Source: Agapanthus africanus
Taxonomy: Eukaryota; Streptophyta; Magnoliopsida; Asparagales; Amaryllidaceae
Length of the DNA stretch: 64,000 bases
Reading direction: 5' to 3'
Assembly: GCA_030015575.1 (NCBI GenBank)
Contig: CM057338.1
Coordinates: 827,258,353-827,322,352 of the forward strand
The position numbers and the translations under genes were made by a program. The notes beneath the pieces are model-generated. The model saw nothing but the letters and a program-made list of their open reading frames with translations, did not search any database and was not told the origin of the DNA. Numbering within the stretch: the stretch's first letter is position 1; each line of letters begins with the position of its first letter. Positions 45,086 through 54,916 of the stretch are shown piece after piece.

Positions 45086-47035
45086 TTAAATCCACTTCGC
45101 CTCCGGAATAAGCACGATACTGGTATCCCTCAAGGGAGGGCGAACCATTGCACGCGGTTGCGGCGGAACTCCTGTGGCTTGAATCGGAATAGGAGCCCTA
45201 TATCCAAGAAGCACCCTCCTTTCCTCAGAAATAATTGGACTGACCCGGTGGAGGTACCAGCCCGTGAAAGACCCCACACATCGAGGAATATGATCAGCTT
45301 CAGGAATCATGAAGCAGGAACCAGTGTTCAGCCGCATGAAGTGGTGAGCGGCGTCACGAACAACTTCTGGCGATGGGCTAGGCGCCACTGTAAATGCCTC
45401 GAAGGGGACGCCCTGGTCATATCCAAGTTGCCGAGCAAAGCGGTGTGGGTTGTACCTCATAAAAAGGGCCGCACCGTTCTGACGAAATACCAGATAACCT
45501 GGTCTAATTGAATACAGGTGCGTGGCTTCCCTGGGCTTCAGAGAAGGTACCCCCTCTTTCGACAAGTCGCAGAGCTGTTGAACCGGTCCTGAGGGAACAG
45601 AAAGAACGCGGTCGTTGAATACCATCCTGCCTGTATTGGCATAGGGATTAACCAGCACGCGAATAGCCCCAGACTGAGTCGGGTCAGGAGCAGAAGCGTC
45701 CACCAGCCGCATGAGTCGCGGAAAAGTGTAAGCGTCATAAAATTTGGGTCTTTGGTGCGCAGCAAATGCCCCCAGCACGTGCATCTCAATCCAGGACGTA
45801 AAGTAATGAAGAGAGAAATTTACCACATCTACGCCTGGAATTGAGGTATTGGCCGCGGCGCCTAACCCATGATATAGATGCGCTAGCCCTGCAATGCCCA
45901 CAGCTAGTCGTGTTCCCTCAGCAATGCAATGAGCAGGGTAGATAACTGAGGCTCTCATGAAATGGCGATGCATGGGAATGGCAAACCAGCTAAGCCAAAC
46001 ACTGATGAAGCCCACAAAGAAAGTCTCCTCATCCATACCAGGAGCTGCAATCGACTCGAAAGATACCGCTGACATGATGGGAATGTAGTACTGCGGCAAG
46101 TCTTCTTCTTTAGTCGGCCGCTTATTTAAACCGAACCCAAAGGGGTCGTTAATGTTCGCGAACTTCGGAGCCGTCTTTGATAGTACATCTTCACGAAGGA
46201 AGGAAGCGATAAAGCTTTTAAAAGTGACGCCTTGCTCCTCTGACTTTGTGAATAGTTTGTCAAAAATACTCAGGGTCTTGATCAAACTTGAGCGCTTGTG
46301 GCGGACGGCGTTCTCGGTCGACAGGCCGTCAAGCATGGCTGGCTCGGTTTCGAAGACATACTCATCAGGAGGCAATAATTCTTCATAAAGTGTCCCCCTG
46401 GCCGGCAACCCTGAGATTTCGCGAAATTCTTCTAGAGAAATTGAAACTTTGCGGTCCCCTAGAAGGAAGGTGTTGGTGGGAAGGTTCCATTGGTTCAAGA
46501 AGGCCTTAACCCACCAGACATGGGGAGACTGATAGTGGAAAAGAGACGCATATATCGCCTGATAGAGTCCGACCCTCTGCAGTCGCGCACGATAGGCGGA
46601 CAGGATATAACGGGCCCAGAAAAGGTAGCCCGTGGGATGTCGAAGGGTAAGCCCTATCTTATAAATCTGTCCCCATGGCTGGGCTTCGCCCTGGCAAATG
46701 CGGCGCCCTAAAATATCTATAGCCGACACAGGATGGTTCAGAATACCAGTTGTTGAAGGCTCAAGCTGTCCCATAGGGGTCCAGTTCAGCATCTCCACAG
46801 CAAAGGCGGTCCGTGGAGGATCCATCGGCAAAAATGGATAGGTAGGCTCCATCGGTATCTCGTAAAGAAAACTGCGGCGACCGCGAATGATGTGACCGTA
46901 CCAGGTCCCCCATAAAAGTAGATTGGTGCGATTCGGGTCATGAGCCCTGATCATCGCCATCACTTCCTCTTCAGACGGTGACTGAGGAAAGGCAGCCTCA
47001 GAGCGAGTGAAAGGGAAGTATGGAACAGAAGTCAT
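45086..47035 (-). CDS. PMD exon of the F antisense gene, 649 codons uninterrupted
   Basis: ATG at 47035, MTSVPYFPFTRSEAAFPQSP. An N-terminal block (LLLWGTWYGHIIRGRRSFLY) leads to the PMD-like core: IYASLFHYQSPHVWWVKAFL, TFLLGDRKVSISLEEFREIS and GLPARGTLYEELLP, the W-S-L-F-H and T-F-L...I-S-L-E-E...GLP pattern of PMD (PF10536-like). A conserved second half has FFVGFISVWLSWFAIPMHRH, GIAGLAHLYHGLGAAANTSI and LFMRYNPHRFARQLGYDQGV. It aligns with the E copy (61465-63351) over its whole length. The start follows a splice acceptor by five bases (TTATTTCAG, intron end 47041). It ends by frameshift at 45086; downstream the true frame continues as DLTPTAGMPLRTRAQ. Confidence 0.85.
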   Translation of the reverse strand: MTSVPYFPFTRSEAAFPQSPSEEEVMAMIRAHDPNRTNLLLWGTWYGHIIRGRRSFLYEIPMEPTYPFLPMDPPRTAFAVEMLNWTPMGQLEPSTTGILNHPVSAIDILGRRICQGEAQPWGQIYKIGLTLRHPTGYLFWARYILSAYRARLQRVGLYQAIYASLFHYQSPHVWWVKAFLNQWNLPTNTFLLGDRKVSISLEEFREISGLPARGTLYEELLPPDEYVFETEPAMLDGLSTENAVRHKRSSLIKTLSIFDKLFTKSEEQGVTFKSFIASFLREDVLSKTAPKFANINDPFGFGLNKRPTKEEDLPQYYIPIMSAVSFESIAAPGMDEETFFVGFISVWLSWFAIPMHRHFMRASVIYPAHCIAEGTRLAVGIAGLAHLYHGLGAAANTSIPGVDVVNFSLHYFTSWIEMHVLGAFAAHQRPKFYDAYTFPRLMRLVDASAPDPTQSGAIRVLVNPYANTGRMVFNDRVLSVPSGPVQQLCDLSKEGVPSLKPREATHLYSIRPGYLVFRQNGAALFMRYNPHRFARQLGYDQGVPFEAFTVAPSPSPEVVRDAAHHFMRLNTGSCFMIPEADHIPRCVGSFTGWYLHRVSPIISEERRVLLGYRAPIPIQATGVPPQPRAMVRPPLRDTSIVLIPEAKWI

Positions 47036-47040
47036 TATGC

Positions 47041-47740
47041 CTGAAATAAAAAAAAATGGAAATTGTTAAGCGAAGCCAACACGTGTATATATAGATACAT
47101 GTTTGTAAATGCATATATAAAAAGACAGTGGAAGAAAGCGACAGAGGACTTATTTTATGAGACCATTGGTTACAAAAACGCATGGGTCCCACAAAATCAA
47201 TATGGCGGCTTACTAATGATGAGGCAAAGCAATCACTATGAGAACAAAAGGAAGATTCTCAATAAATGAACAGTGGATTTCAAATGACCCTACACATTCC
47301 CCAAAAAGAAATCCATCTTGGACTCTGTAAAAATAAAGCAGAGCAAGGGAATTAAATTCCCAGAAAACCCTACTGCAAATCCTTCCTTTTGTTGCAAAGA
47401 ACAACTCAGGCAGAAAAATCTCAAGACATTTTCTGTTAAAGAACTAAGTTCTTCAGAGGAATTAAATTCCTTTTGAACAGGGGAATTAAATTCCCAGAAA
47501 TATTTTCTCAGAGCCAAAGCTCTTTGAAATGGAATTAAATTCCAGAGGAAAGACAAGCATCGCCATCGATCCCTGAAGATCAGAGAAACCCTAAAAGGTC
47601 TATTGTTTAAAGATTGAATGGTTTTCTTTTTAAAGAACTTAAAAAAAATAGGTTCTTGTTAAAGGAAAAAAACCCTTGGTATGGATTTAAAATCCAACAA
47701 AGATTTCTGCAAAAGTTCTTCAGCCGTTCAAGATCATTAC
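47041..47740 (-). other. 5'-leader intron of the F antisense gene
   Basis: GTAATGATC ... TTTTTTATTTCAG, 700 nt. Positionally equivalent to the 641-nt intron 60819-61459 in element E. It contains GGAATTAAATTCC-type palindromes like those of the LTR (near 47350, 47460, 47530). Confidence 0.65.
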
Positions 47741-47890
47741 CTGAGAAAAGGGAATCTTTTAACAGAGTTAAACTCTGGAAATTTTCGAAACAGAGAACTA
47801 AGCTCTGGGAGAGAGAATTAAATTCTCAAAGGAAAAAGCAAGCAAGGAAGAAGATGAACAAAGTGGAGGCGCTTCTGAAGGGACTCTTGC

Positions 47891-47897
47891 ATTTATA
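47891..47897 (-). promoter_or_regulatory. TATA box of the F antisense gene
   Basis: On the minus strand CCTATAAATGCAAGAG, 115 bp outside the 3' LTR start, followed by a pyrimidine-rich leader. Element E has CCTATAAATAGGTCC at the same relative place (105 bp from its LTR). Confidence 0.65.
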
Positions 47898-47997
47898 GGA
47901 TGTGATGGGGAACGGTTCATCTCCCCTATTCCCTAGACAGATCCAACGGTCACAAAGGTGACAGCGTTGCACTCACGTGCAAACACGTGAGAACAAC

Positions 47998-48011
47998 GTT
48001 GTGGGGGCATT
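47998..48011 (+). other. Polypurine tract of element F
   Basis: GTTGTGGGGGCATT directly before the 3' LTR start. Element E has the equivalent GGTGGGGGGGGCATC. It is the plus-strand primer site. Confidence 0.75.
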
Positions 48012-51000
48012 TGTTCCCTGATAAAATATCAGGAAATTCCCCAATGGGGTATCACGTGCTCACACGTGACAAAGGGTCACGTGCTGACACGTGATAGGTT
48101 CCTGTGATCTCTACATTATAGAATTAAATTCTAGTCAAATAAAAATGTAACAAAACAGCTAAGGAAAGACCCCAATGGGGCATCACGTGCTCACACGTGA
48201 CCATGGGTCACGTGTAGACACGTAATGGGTTCTTAAGCCCTCCAAAATAATGAAAAGAATTAAATTCTAACCAGACTGGAGTCACGTGTCCACACGTGAT
48301 AAGTCTTTAAACCCCCTGGAAAGAATTGAATATAAAGTAAAATAGAAAGGAATACTCCAATGGGGTATCACGTGTCCACACATGACCAGAGGTCACATGC
48401 AGACACGTGATGGGTTCCTGTAATCGCTAAATTATAAAATGAAATTCTAGTCAAACAAAAATATAACAAAATATCAGGAAATACCGCAATGGGGTATCAC
48501 GTGCTCGCACGTGACCAAGGGTCACGTGCTGACACGTGATGGTTTTCTGGGACTCTATTATAATAAAATTAAATTCTAATCAAGCAAGCAATTAGTGCAG
48601 TCACGTGCCCCCACGTGATGGGTCTTTAAAGACACACTGAAGGAATTAAAAGATATAATAAAAAACTAAGGAAAAACCCTAATGGGGTATCACGTGCTCA
48701 CACGTGACCAAGGGTCACGTGCTGACACGTGATGATCTTTAGTCCTTTAAAACAGCATTATTAAATTCTGGGTAAAATGTTAATCAAGGGGGGGTCACGT
48801 GCCAACACGTGACAGTGCCTAAACTCTTTTATTAATAGAATTAAATTCTATTTTAATGATCAAACAATGGGATCACGTGCCAACACGTGATAGGCTTTTA
48901 TGCCTTCTGAACTAATAAAATTAAATTCTAATTAAGGGAAATCAAAAACCTTAATATTTTCCTAGATCTTTCCAAACAGAAGGATTGTGCTCTGTAAAAT
49001 GGGGCACCATTGGATTAAAAATCCAATGGTGATAAAAAATCACCAATTTATGGAAAGATTTTATACAAGGAAAGATTTCCTTGAAATTCACCAAGAATAA
49101 CAAACAGAATATCTTCTGGATTAAAAATCCAATGGTGAATAAAATTCACTGAGAGATCTAAAAGATCATGTTAGTTATAAAAACAAACAAAATCTTTCAA
49201 TGATGGATTCACTAAACAAATTGATTCTTTTCCTTCTCCTATAAATAGGAGCCAAGAAGAGAAGAGGGGGGATGGATTTTTGAATCTTGGAACTTTGATT
49301 TTCGGAAGAAAAACAACAACAGAAAGGAAAGAGAGGAGAATTTAATTCTCAAGAGAGAAAAGAAGTTCCTTTCAAAGAAAAGAAACCCTGGATGAGAAAG
49401 GGAAATGAGATCTAAGCTCCATAAAATAAAAGAGAATTTAATTCTCAATTTAAGAGTTTAACTCTTCTGAACAAGAAGTTAGTTCTTCCTTTGGTTGAAG
49501 ATCTGCAGTAGCAGATCTCCCCATAGTTTAAGAATTTAATTCTCATCGGGGAGATTCTGCCATGCAGATCCAAAACTTAGAGGGAGAATTTAAGTTTAAG
49601 GAATTTAATTCCCCCAAATTCATAGGAATTTAATTCCTCAAAATGAAACTAGGGTTTAACCCTATATGAGAATTTAATTCTCCTAAATTCACAGGAATTT
49701 AATTCCTCCAAGATAAAATTAGGGTTTAACCCTATATGAGAATTTAATTCTCCCAAATTCACAGGAATTTAATTCCTCCAAGATGAAATTAGGGTTCAAC
49801 GCTGCATAAGAATTCAATTCTCCCAAATTCATAGGAATTTAATTCCTCCAAGACAGAACTAGGGTTTAACCCTATTTGAGAATTTAATTCTTTCATATAA
49901 ATAAGAATTTAATTCCCCTAAAAACATAATTAGGGTTTAACCCTACAGAGAATTTAATTCTTAAAATAAAGAGACTTGAAAGATCTCCATGCACGTAAAG
50001 AACTCGGTCACGTGATGACACGTGACTCCAATCTTCCGTGATCAGAAAAGAAAGAATAAAACTAGGTCACATGCCCCCCACGTGACCCCTGAAAAGATCC
50101 TCTGAAATAAGAAGGAATTAACCCAGAGGCAATGCCTCACGTGCTCCCACGCAACCTCCAAAACAAAGAGAACAAAGGCAAAGGCAGATTCTAATTAGGG
50201 CACCCTCACGTGTCCTCACGTGACCCCTAATAAACACCTTAATAAATCAGCGCATGAGTGCCTATCACGTGCCCACACGTGATGGCCGTGAAAACTAAAA
50301 GTGTTTAACACTTATTTGCAAATTTAAGAATAGAACAAAGGAAGACTGGTCCCCACCTTCAAAGGTATCACATGGCCCCACGTGACCAATCCAATTTTAG
50401 TGTTTAACACTACCTTGAGCGTTTTGTCCTTAGTGTTTAACACTATTTTCAGCGCATCACGTGGGAACACGTGACCCTCAAATATATGTTATTGTTTAAC
50501 ACTATATTCAAATCAACCCTAGCCTAAATTGGCTAAGTCCTTCAGAGGCAAGACTTCTCTTTTTACTGTGTCTCAAGTACATCCTTGCCTTCCAAAATTG
50601 AACATCCTATAAGGCATATGAGTGCTCAGCACTCAACAAAAGATAAAATGTTGTCAGAACCCCTGTTTAGCATTGCCAAATAATAGGGGGTTGAACCCAG
50701 ACAAATGTTTAAAGGTCCAACAAAGGGCCAACATTTCAAACTTAATTGGACTTGGCCCAAATTGGCCATAAGTCCTCAATTCAAATTTAACTGAGCCAAT
50801 GTGCTCATAATCTAATTAATTGATTTTAGTTCCAAATTGGACTACAGATCTCCCAATCAACTTTGGTTCAAGGGTACATCTCCGAACTCCTCTGATATTT
50901 GTCGTAATCCTTCAATGTCTTCAGAGAGGTGACGGGTCCCGACAACCACACATTTCATAGACTATGACGTCTTTAAACTGGACTGTGGGGTCCTTAAACT

Positions 51001-51704
51001 CATGGACTATGATGTCCTTAACCTTGACTATGAGGTCTTTAAACTCACGGACTATGATGTCCTTAACCTGGACCGAGATGTCCTTAAACTAACATTGGAC
51101 CACCATATCCTTAAACTGGTAATCGACCGCAATGTCCCTAAACTAAATAATAGAGCCCAAAATGCTCTCTTGTTGGATCTAAACGATCCCGTTAAGTTGA
51201 TCTTAGTCTAAAATTAGACTAACGTATCCTTAACAAGCGTTTAAGTTGATCTTAGTCTCAAATGAGACTAACGTATCCTTAAACCCAACCCCCAAACCCA
51301 AATTTAAGAAAATATGGATTTGGACTAATCCACGCCCTACGGGCGACAACATAAATTAGTCTCCGTATACAATCCACGGGCAACCAAAAAACAAAACAAA
51401 CACCCACGACACGAAGTGACCATCTGGAGAAGGAGAAAGTGGTTACTGCGATGCGGTAGCATAATTAACTGCAGGGGCTTGCACCTGCAGGAAAGAGCGT
51501 CCCCACAATCAAAAACCCCTCAAATGAGGGGGAATCTGACGAAGTCTGCTACATCGGCCGCATCCGTTTAAACCTTCGATACATGGTGTCATAAATCAAC
51601 TTGGCATCTTCGGAGAGGTGGACGGATAGCATCAATTAGCATATGCCCTCGGAATTCAGGCCCCGACGTCCCAACGTCCCGGTCTCGTCTTTTGGCGGGG
51701 AACA
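48012..51704 (+). repeat. 3' LTR of element F
   Basis: Full-length partner of 13013-16682, 3693 bp, with the same order of CACGTG array (48060-48890), TATA box (49240-49247), AATT palindromes (49330-49960) and U5-like end. Many of the differences from the 5' copy are C/T or G/A inside CACGTG or CNG contexts, as expected from loss of methylated cytosines. Confidence 0.95.
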
Positions 51705-53322
51705 GACCTGAGATCGGTATTTGTCTCATGTGAGTTCTCACTGTGCTTTGATCACTACCCTACCACGGCTCTACTGAGTCGTGCAAACATGTTTTGGTTG
51801 GGTACAGTCCCGAGCCACATGGAGGCAGTGAGAGATTGTCGGGGATTCGTCTCTCCCGGTATAGGGAGTCGATATCGCACTGTGTTCGATTGGTTAGGAC
51901 CATAAGACCTTGGCCAAGGCAGTTGGGATTTACTGATAGGCTGATCAGTAGTTTCCCGGATTGGTCCTGAGCCACATCAGCACGAATTACCGGGTTATTA
52001 GGGTCTAACGTTTACCACCCCCAGACCCGGTATGTGATACTCTCAGACGAAGAGACCGGACTGTACGGAGATTGTCACAGATAGGCTCAGTAGGGATCCG
52101 AATGAGTTTGCTCGTCGGCCTTCCTTTTCGACAAGTACCCGGGTAGCCGTTACGTACAGCTAGTGCCGTTGATGTGCTTGTGGTTATGGATTTATCCAGT
52201 AACTCACTACCGGCGTACTGTCGAGTATTTAGAGTCTCACACAGAGGGTTTCCCTGATTTAGGCGAAATGATGTAGTAGTCATATTGGATACGTGCAGGG
52301 TCTCGATCGATTGATGTACTTTGTACTCGGACTTTCGATCGGACAATAGGTAATACTAGCCGGCTCGGGTTTGAGCCGGATTATTAAATCAGGTATTGAT
52401 TTAATAGTTTACATATATGTATTTCGATATGTATATTCTAGTATTACGTTCTTCGTGTTATTCTATCTCTTTAGGCATTCGCGTTTTTATCCGAATGCAG
52501 GTATGTATATACAACAGACTGTAATCCGTATTTTATTACAGATTACCTTCTAGAAGGTGGACACCTCATCATAAACTTTTCCATTTATTGATAAATGGAA
52601 ATGAGTTGGAAATTATGGAGAGGGAGGCATGGTGAGTGGCATGGCTTCAATAGTTCACAAATGAATTCTTTATTCATTTGTGATTACTATTGAAGCATGG
52701 CTACACTTATTTATTAAAAGAAATTCATACACAAAACCTTTGTGTTGATTTTCTCTCACATGCATGCTTCATTTTTTTCTTGAGCTCCCATTTTTCTTCA
52801 TCTCCTCCCTCCTCTTGAGTTTCCTCCACCTTCATCATCTTCCTCTTCACTATCCTTCTCATGAGTTGAGAAACAAGTGAAGAGGCAAGAAAGAGATTGC
52901 AAACACTTAGATCTTCACACTACATCCTGGATTACTTGGTTTAGCAACCCAAGTTCTCTAGTTGCTCCACTTGACATATTGTGAGGAGCTAGAGCCATGG
53001 ATCATATCTCTCGGGTGGATCATCTATGACAAAGGAGGACTGGAAAGAAAGATCGATCGTGGAGAACCAAAGGAGCCAACAAAGAAGATCAAGCATGTTT
53101 AAGATGGACGCTTGGAGCTAAAGATGTAGAAAGAAGACCGAAGGACTTGGTTCGTTTGGTGAGATTTCTTCATCATAGTAGATAGCTCTCTTTATTTAGC
53201 TAGTTAGGTTTATGGTAAGATCCGGGTTAAAAGTTATTCTAGTGCCATGTTCTAATCGTTAGAAAAAAATTTATTCCGCATTTGGTCACGAAAGTTGGCC
53301 GAGGCACTAGCGTAACCTTTCA
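51705..53322 (+). repeat. Solo LTR C, right piece
   Basis: Continues from GACCT (shared with 13008-13012) and ends CCTTTCA before TSD GTTTC. It contains inverted repeats: CCGGCTC/GAGCCGG (52362-52380), TATTAAATCA/TTGATTTAATA, GCATTCG/CGAATGC (52475-52499), CTGTAAT/ATTACAG and TCCATTTAT/ATAAATGGA (52580-52599). No gene. Confidence 0.88.
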
Positions 53323-54904
53323 GTTTCCATAAGCTTCTCCAAGCTTCACAACCATGGCTAATTTCCACCTAATTTTGGTTTTCTCTAAATAATTAAAACC
53401 TCACATTATCTTAACTTAGGTATGAGTCTCATACACCCAAGTTCCATGTATTATCAAGCATGATACAATTAAATAAATACATTTTTATATATATATCATA
53501 TATATATATATATATATATATTAGATATATTAATATATATTAACTAGTATAATAGCTCACTTAAATATTTAAGTGAGCTATTATATTAGTTAATATATAT
53601 TAATATATCTAATATATATATATATATATATATATTAAATTATTAAATCAACTCTTGATTTAATAATCCGGCTATATCACATATACCCGACTAATATCAA
53701 ATCATCGAATCAACACTTGATTCAATAATCCGGTTATATCACATATAACCTATATCGTGAGATTAGAATACGGTATCGTATACACGTATTTATCTCGGTT
53801 CCGCACATATCACATCTGTGCCCTACTTCGTTTCGCTTGAGCCAGGAAACCTCTGTGTAGGACTCTAAAAACTCGTCAATACGCCAGCAGTAGGTGATGA
53901 TCATATCAGTCACCCACAAACCATCAGCGGTACTAGCTGGACATAACGGCTACCCGGGTATTGAGCGATCAGAAGATCAACAAGCAAGCTTGCCCATACA
54001 CCCGTGAATCCAATAAGTAACACTACCGTACAGTCCGGTCTCTTCGTCTGATATGTCGCATATCGAGTCTATGGATGGTAAACGTCAAACCCCAGTAACT
54101 TGATAAGTTATGCCGATGTGAAGCTCATAAAGGATCGAGAAACTACTGATAACACTTACCAGTAAATCTCATCATCAGCCCTGGCCAAGGACTTCCTGTT
54201 ATAGCCAATCGTGCACAGTGCAACATCAACCCTCAATACCGGGAGAGATGAAACCCCTCATATCGCTCATTGCCTCTATGTGATTCGAGAATGTACCCAA
54301 AATCCACCGGTTTGCACGTTCTCTTGAACGTGGTATGATGGAAATCAAAGCACAGTGGGAATCACACAAGACTCTATGACGATCTCGGGTCTACAGACTA
54401 ACTTGTACCAGTGTCACCAGAGAACTGCTATCTGACGTCAAGTATAATACCATCTAGGAGTTCTTGGCGAGTCCTGTTCAGTGTACCCATTCTCTAATGA
54501 GCGCCTGTGCACATTCTCTGATGTCAAATACCAATGGTTGTGGGATCAACCATCGCCCCATATAGGGTCAAGAATCGTACACACTAGTCTACTCTGGAAT
54601 ATCAATGCCCCGTCTCGATACTCCCTCGACTAGGAACATTAAAGGATGTACTTGTGGACTACCCTGGCCCCACTAATATGATCTACATCATAGTCCTGGT
54701 AATCAAGTCCACATCCTAAGGGCTTTATCAACATGTAACAGAGAGACATTATATAGATACATAAGCGTACATGTTAAGATAAAGAGTAACCAGATAGAAT
54801 ACTATCATGTCGAGCAAGAAAGTCATCTTTATATATGTCCAAGAATCCACTATAATATACAATCATGTACAACAATGGCCTCTAGGGCATACATATAACT
54901 AACA
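53323..54904 (-). repeat. 3' LTR of element B, proximal piece
   Basis: On the minus strand it starts TGTTAGTTATATG at 54904 and runs to the C insertion at 53323. Closely similar to S1 (1-2029) over the shared part. Contains the long AT palindrome 53500-53633. Confidence 0.9.
53500..53633. repeat. Long near-perfect AT-rich palindrome
   Basis: Centred at 53566/53567 (CACTTAAAT|ATTTAAGTG). Pairing base by base outward I find one mismatch (53547 with 53586) in the 46 bp of non-simple arm out to 53521/53612; the arms then continue into (TA)n. Arm motifs AATAGCTCAC, TTAACTAG and TTAGATATATTAA are mirrored on the other side. Confidence 0.93.
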
Positions 54905-54916
54905 ATCTCCCATGTG
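54905..54916 (-). other. Polypurine tract of element B
   Basis: Minus strand CACATGGGAGAT directly before TGTTAG, the same type as in H. Confidence 0.88.

Larger units (their letters stand above)
42782..47897 (-). pseudogene. Antisense multi-exon plant mobile domain (PMD) gene of element F
   Basis: This gene lies opposite to gag-pol, with its own TATA box (47891-47897). Model on the minus strand: leader exon ending at 47741 (CTCAG before GTAATG), intron 47740-47041, PMD exon 47040 to about 44694, then exons 44616-44440, 44323-43925, 43863-43741, 43670-43596 and 43521-42782. The last four junctions are GT-AG, all phase 1, and join in frame. The protein has a PMD, a basic NLS-like stretch (GPKRRRK), Pro/Ala-rich linkers and a coiled-coil tail. 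PMD proteins such as Arabidopsis MAIN and MAIL1 act in the nucleus in silencing-related roles. Lesions: one-base frameshift near 45098, stops near 44787, 44748, in exon 44616-44440 (two) and at 43094-43096. Introns antisense to the genomic RNA would not be removed during transposition. Confidence 0.8.
13013..51704 (+). mobile_element. Giant Tat-lineage Ty3/gypsy element F (complete, nested)
   Basis: This is a complete structure: 3670-bp 5' LTR, primer-binding site, gag, protease, RT, RNase H, archaeal-type RNase H, integrase, repeat arrays, an antisense PMD gene, polypurine tract and 3693-bp 3' LTR, with TSD GACCT. Two insertions interrupt it: solo LTR G in integrase and element H in the repeat array. 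Subtracting them leaves about 25.5 kb, in the size class of Ogre elements. Gag-pro is one frame (frame 0, about 18270-21281) broken only by stop codons; pol has single-base frameshifts. LTR copies aligned by eye differ by a few percent, so it is not very recent. Confidence 0.93.
10307..53322 (+). mobile_element. Angela-type copia solo LTR C, split by D and F
   Basis: Starts TGTTGGATATGTATGCCC and ends GCGTAACCTTTCA. Its own sequence is in three pieces: 10307-10711, 12903-13012 and 51705-53322. These join to about 2.1 kb and align with the LTR of element H and with D. There is a perfect TSD GTTTC on both sides. No internal region is present, so it is a solo LTR formed by LTR-LTR recombination. 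D and F later inserted into it. The right piece contains a chain of short inverted repeats near 52340-52600. Confidence 0.88.

Noticed and set aside
53500-53633. AT palindrome as an inserted MITE
   Set aside because: It lies within an alignable LTR and I could not find target duplications or conserved terminal repeats apart from the palindrome itself.
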